Assembly: GCA_964478075.1 (NCBI GenBank)
Contig: CAYZGO010000044.1
Location: 1-15,991 of the forward strand
DNA length: 15,991 bases
Source of the DNA: DAOUEX01 sp034430235
GTDB taxonomy: Bacteria; Chloroflexota; Anaerolineae; UBA2200
Direction: 5' to 3'
Part shown: positions 14,598 to 15,991 of the stretch, in pieces
Layout: every line of letters begins with the position of its first letter
How positions within the stretch are numbered: position 1 is the first letter of the stretch
Made by a program: the position numbers and the translations under genes
Notes under the pieces: generated by a model
The model's input: the letters and a program-made list of their open reading frames with translations, nothing else
Database searches by the model: none
What the model was told of the DNA's origin: nothing

Positions 14598-14630
14598 AGA
14601 GCCGAGTCCGGCAACCCTCCCGCATGCGGG

Positions 14631-14669
14631 GAAAAAGAAAGAGCTGGTACCCCTAGGGGTACCAGCTCT
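14631..14669 (-). terminator. Intrinsic terminator of the PD40-repeat gene (30-base perfect palindrome plus T-run)
   Basis: AGAGCTGGTACCCCT and its exact complement AGGGGTACCAGCTCT occupy 14640-14669 without a spacer. On the minus strand the palindrome is followed by TTTCTTTTTC, giving a classical intrinsic terminator 14 bases after the stop of the propeller gene and upstream of the separate pyrophosphohydrolase promoter. Confidence 0.88.
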
Positions 14670-14683
14670 CGGCCTTCTCGGCG

Positions 14684-15991
14684 TTAGTGCGTAGCCGACA
14701 CCGGCGGTGGAAACATCTGGCTGTCAATCAGATCCTGAGCATCACGATCGGTTACCCGCACGATAACAGTGCCGAGTTGGTTCGTGCGGTAGATCTCCCA
14801 GTTCAACCGCTCGACTACAGTGCCATAGCCGCCTGCGCCGTGGATCTCCCAGTAGGAATCACGGTCAGTTTGGAAGTATATCCATTCGCAGGAAGGCCAC
14901 CACACCGCCGACAGCTCCTCACGCCAGCTGTGTGTGAGCTGCCTGAGATTGCCACCATCCTTGTCCATGATCCAGAGGTCCCAATCACCACGACCGCTCT
15001 TCGCTTGGAAGACTATCCATTCTCCATCCGGCGACCAGGTAGGCCCAACCTCGTCCAAGCTTGTGTAGGTCAGCCGGTGGAGGTCAGTCCCATCGTAATT
15101 TACGCTGTAAATCTCCCAGTTGCCATCGCGATTGCTCTGGAACACGACCTTTTCGGTACATGAAGCGGACGGCTGAGCATCCACACCAGGATGATCCGTG
15201 AGCCTTGTCTGCTCGCTGCCATCGAAATTCATGCGGTAAATCTCCCAGTTGCCATCGCGGTCGCTCTGGAAGTAGATCCAGCGGCAGGACATGAACGGAG
15301 CTGTATCTGCAGCAGGATTCCGGCTGAGGTTCTCCTGCCCGCTGCCACCCCCGTTCATGCGGTATATCTCCCAGTTGCCATCGCGGTCACTCTGGAACAC
15401 CGCTAATAACCCTTCTGGCATCCAGTGAGGAGCAATGTCCGCTGCGTCATTGTTCGTGAGTCTCCTCTGATCAGTGCCATCCTCGTTCGCCCGGTAAATC
15501 TCCCAGTTGCCATCGCGATCGGACTGGAATAGCACTCTCCTGATGCAGTCCGGACAGACCGGCAGACCAGGCGTCGGTACACCTGTCGGCGTCGGTGTGG
15601 GCCTCGGCGTCAGCGTCGGTGTGCTCGTCGGCGTTGGCCTAGGCGCCAGTGTTGGCGTCGGTGTATTCGTTGGCGTTGGCACCGGCGGGCCAGGCTCTGG
15701 CGGAAACACTTGGCTGTCAATCAAGTCCTGAGCATCAATATCGGTTACTCGTTCGACAACAGTGCCAGCCTTGTTGATGCGGTAGATCTCCCAGTTGAAG
15801 TCACGGTCAGTCTGGAAGTATATCCATTCACACGAAGGCCACCACACCGGCGACAGCTCCTCGGGATAGCTGTCTGTGAGCTGCCTGAGATTGCCACCAT
15901 TCTCGTCCATGATCCAGAGGTCCCAGTCACCACGAACGCTCTTCGCTTGGAAGACTATCCATTCTCCATCCGGCGACCAGGTAGGCCCAAC
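14684..15991 (-). CDS. Secreted PD40/TolB-like beta-propeller repeat protein, C-terminal part (5' end beyond window)
   Basis: The frame is open from the right edge to TAA at 14684-14686 (435 codons visible); no start is needed inside, since the frame continues upstream of the ATG at 15910 with matching repeat sequence (GPTWSPDGEWIVFQ). Motifs of the form SDRDGNWEIYRMN-x-DG-x(3)-RLT recur about every 42-44 residues, typical of PD40 blades of TolB-like propellers, which usually mediate binding in the periplasm or outside the cell. A Pro/Thr-rich linker (15557-15703) divides two propeller blocks, as often seen in exported Chloroflexota proteins. The last block repeats the block before the linker with changes, and the C-terminus ends abruptly (MFPPPVSATH). 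Ligand unknown. The signal peptide, if any, is outside the window. Confidence 0.85.
   Translation of the reverse strand, partial: VGPTWSPDGEWIVFQAKSVRGDWDLWIMDENGGNLRQLTDSYPEELSPVWWPSCEWIYFQTDRDFNWEIYRINKAGTVVERVTDIDAQDLIDSQVFPPEPGPPVPTPTNTPTPTLAPRPTPTSTPTLTPRPTPTPTGVPTPGLPVCPDCIRRVLFQSDRDGNWEIYRANEDGTDQRRLTNNDAADIAPHWMPEGLLAVFQSDRDGNWEIYRMNGGGSGQENLSRNPAADTAPFMSCRWIYFQSDRDGNWEIYRMNFDGSEQTRLTDHPGVDAQPSASCTEKVVFQSNRDGNWEIYSVNYDGTDLHRLTYTSLDEVGPTWSPDGEWIVFQAKSGRGDWDLWIMDKDGGNLRQLTHSWREELSAVWWPSCEWIYFQTDRDSYWEIHGAGGYGTVVERLNWEIYRTNQLGTVIVRVTDRDAQDLIDSQMFPPPVSATH
14841..15049 (-). repeat. Long direct repeat inside the PD40 gene, copy A (copy B at 15783-15991)
   Basis: The 209 bases align without gaps to 15783-15991 (offset 942), with about 17 mismatches by hand count. 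Copy B reaches the window edge, so the repeat may be longer. Both copies encode the same reading frame (WSPDGEWIVFQAKS, DLWIMD, NGGNLRQLT/DGGNLRQLT). Confidence 0.85.
15111..15517 (-). repeat. Four 20-base exact repeats marking propeller blades
   Basis: The 20-base word beginning ATCTCCCAGTTGCC occurs at 15111-15130, 15240-15259, 15366-15385 and 15498-15517, spaced 129, 126 and 132 bases, all multiples of three. It encodes the RDGNWEI core of each PD40 blade on the minus strand. Confidence 0.85.
15557..15703 (-). repeat. Low-complexity Pro/Thr linker minisatellite
   Basis: Imperfect GTCGGTGTN/GGCGTTGGC-type units encode alternating Pro-Thr residues (PTPTNTPTPT, RPTPTSTPT) between two propeller blocks. 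Such tracts are flexible extracellular linkers and expand or contract easily. Confidence 0.8.

Noticed and set aside
15111..15517. CRISPR array (four 20-base repeats with roughly 108-base spacing)
   Set aside because: Spacing is in multiples of three, the repeats encode PD40 blade cores in an open frame, and the segments between them are homologous rather than unique spacers.

Overview
The window looks like a chromosomal segment of an environmental bacterium, most likely Chloroflexota (Anaerolineae-like). The clues are a GC content in the mid-50s, a Pro/Thr-rich linker in a secreted PD40-repeat protein, a YabN-type methylase-MazG fusion, and a non-pyrrolysine MttB-type methyltransferase. No marker gene fixes the taxon, so this assignment is an inference.

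Left part (1-6304). The 5' end of a transposase runs off the left edge on the minus strand. A good sigma70-type promoter (397-424) then faces right into a six-gene plus-strand cluster: a galactitol-type PTS EIIA, an MttB-superfamily methyltransferase, its B12-binding corrinoid protein, a HisC-like PLP aminotransferase, PTS EIIB and PTS EIIC. A strong hairpin (6276-6304) follows the last gene. Three PTS subunits wrapped around a corrinoid methyl-transfer pair and an aminotransferase is the most unusual arrangement here. It suggests uptake with phosphorylation of a hydroxylated, N-methylated amine, followed by demethylation and deamination. EI, HPr, the methylcorrinoid:tetrahydrofolate methyltransferase and the corrinoid activase are not in the window.

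Middle part (6305-11477). After a roughly 400-base gap with RNA-like folding potential come a radical SAM protein of the spore-photoproduct-lyase-like type with a C-terminal helix-hairpin-helix, a 695-residue P-loop (STAND-like) ATPase fused to a beta-sandwich and a C-terminal transglutaminase-like cysteine-protease domain, a PaaI-like hotdog thioesterase, and a divergent Fpg/Nei DNA glycosylase. DNA repair (radical SAM, glycosylase) and a possible conflict/defence protein sit together.

Right part (11474-15991). All protein genes here are on the minus strand. They are an unrecognised exported protein with a degenerate zincin-like motif, a YabN-type nucleotide pyrophosphohydrolase, and the C-terminal part of a secreted PD40/TolB-like beta-propeller protein that runs off the right edge. 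A tRNA-Pro(CGG) gene with its own promoter and terminator lies on the plus strand between the first two. The propeller gene holds internal direct repeats and ends in a textbook terminator built on a 30-base perfect palindrome.
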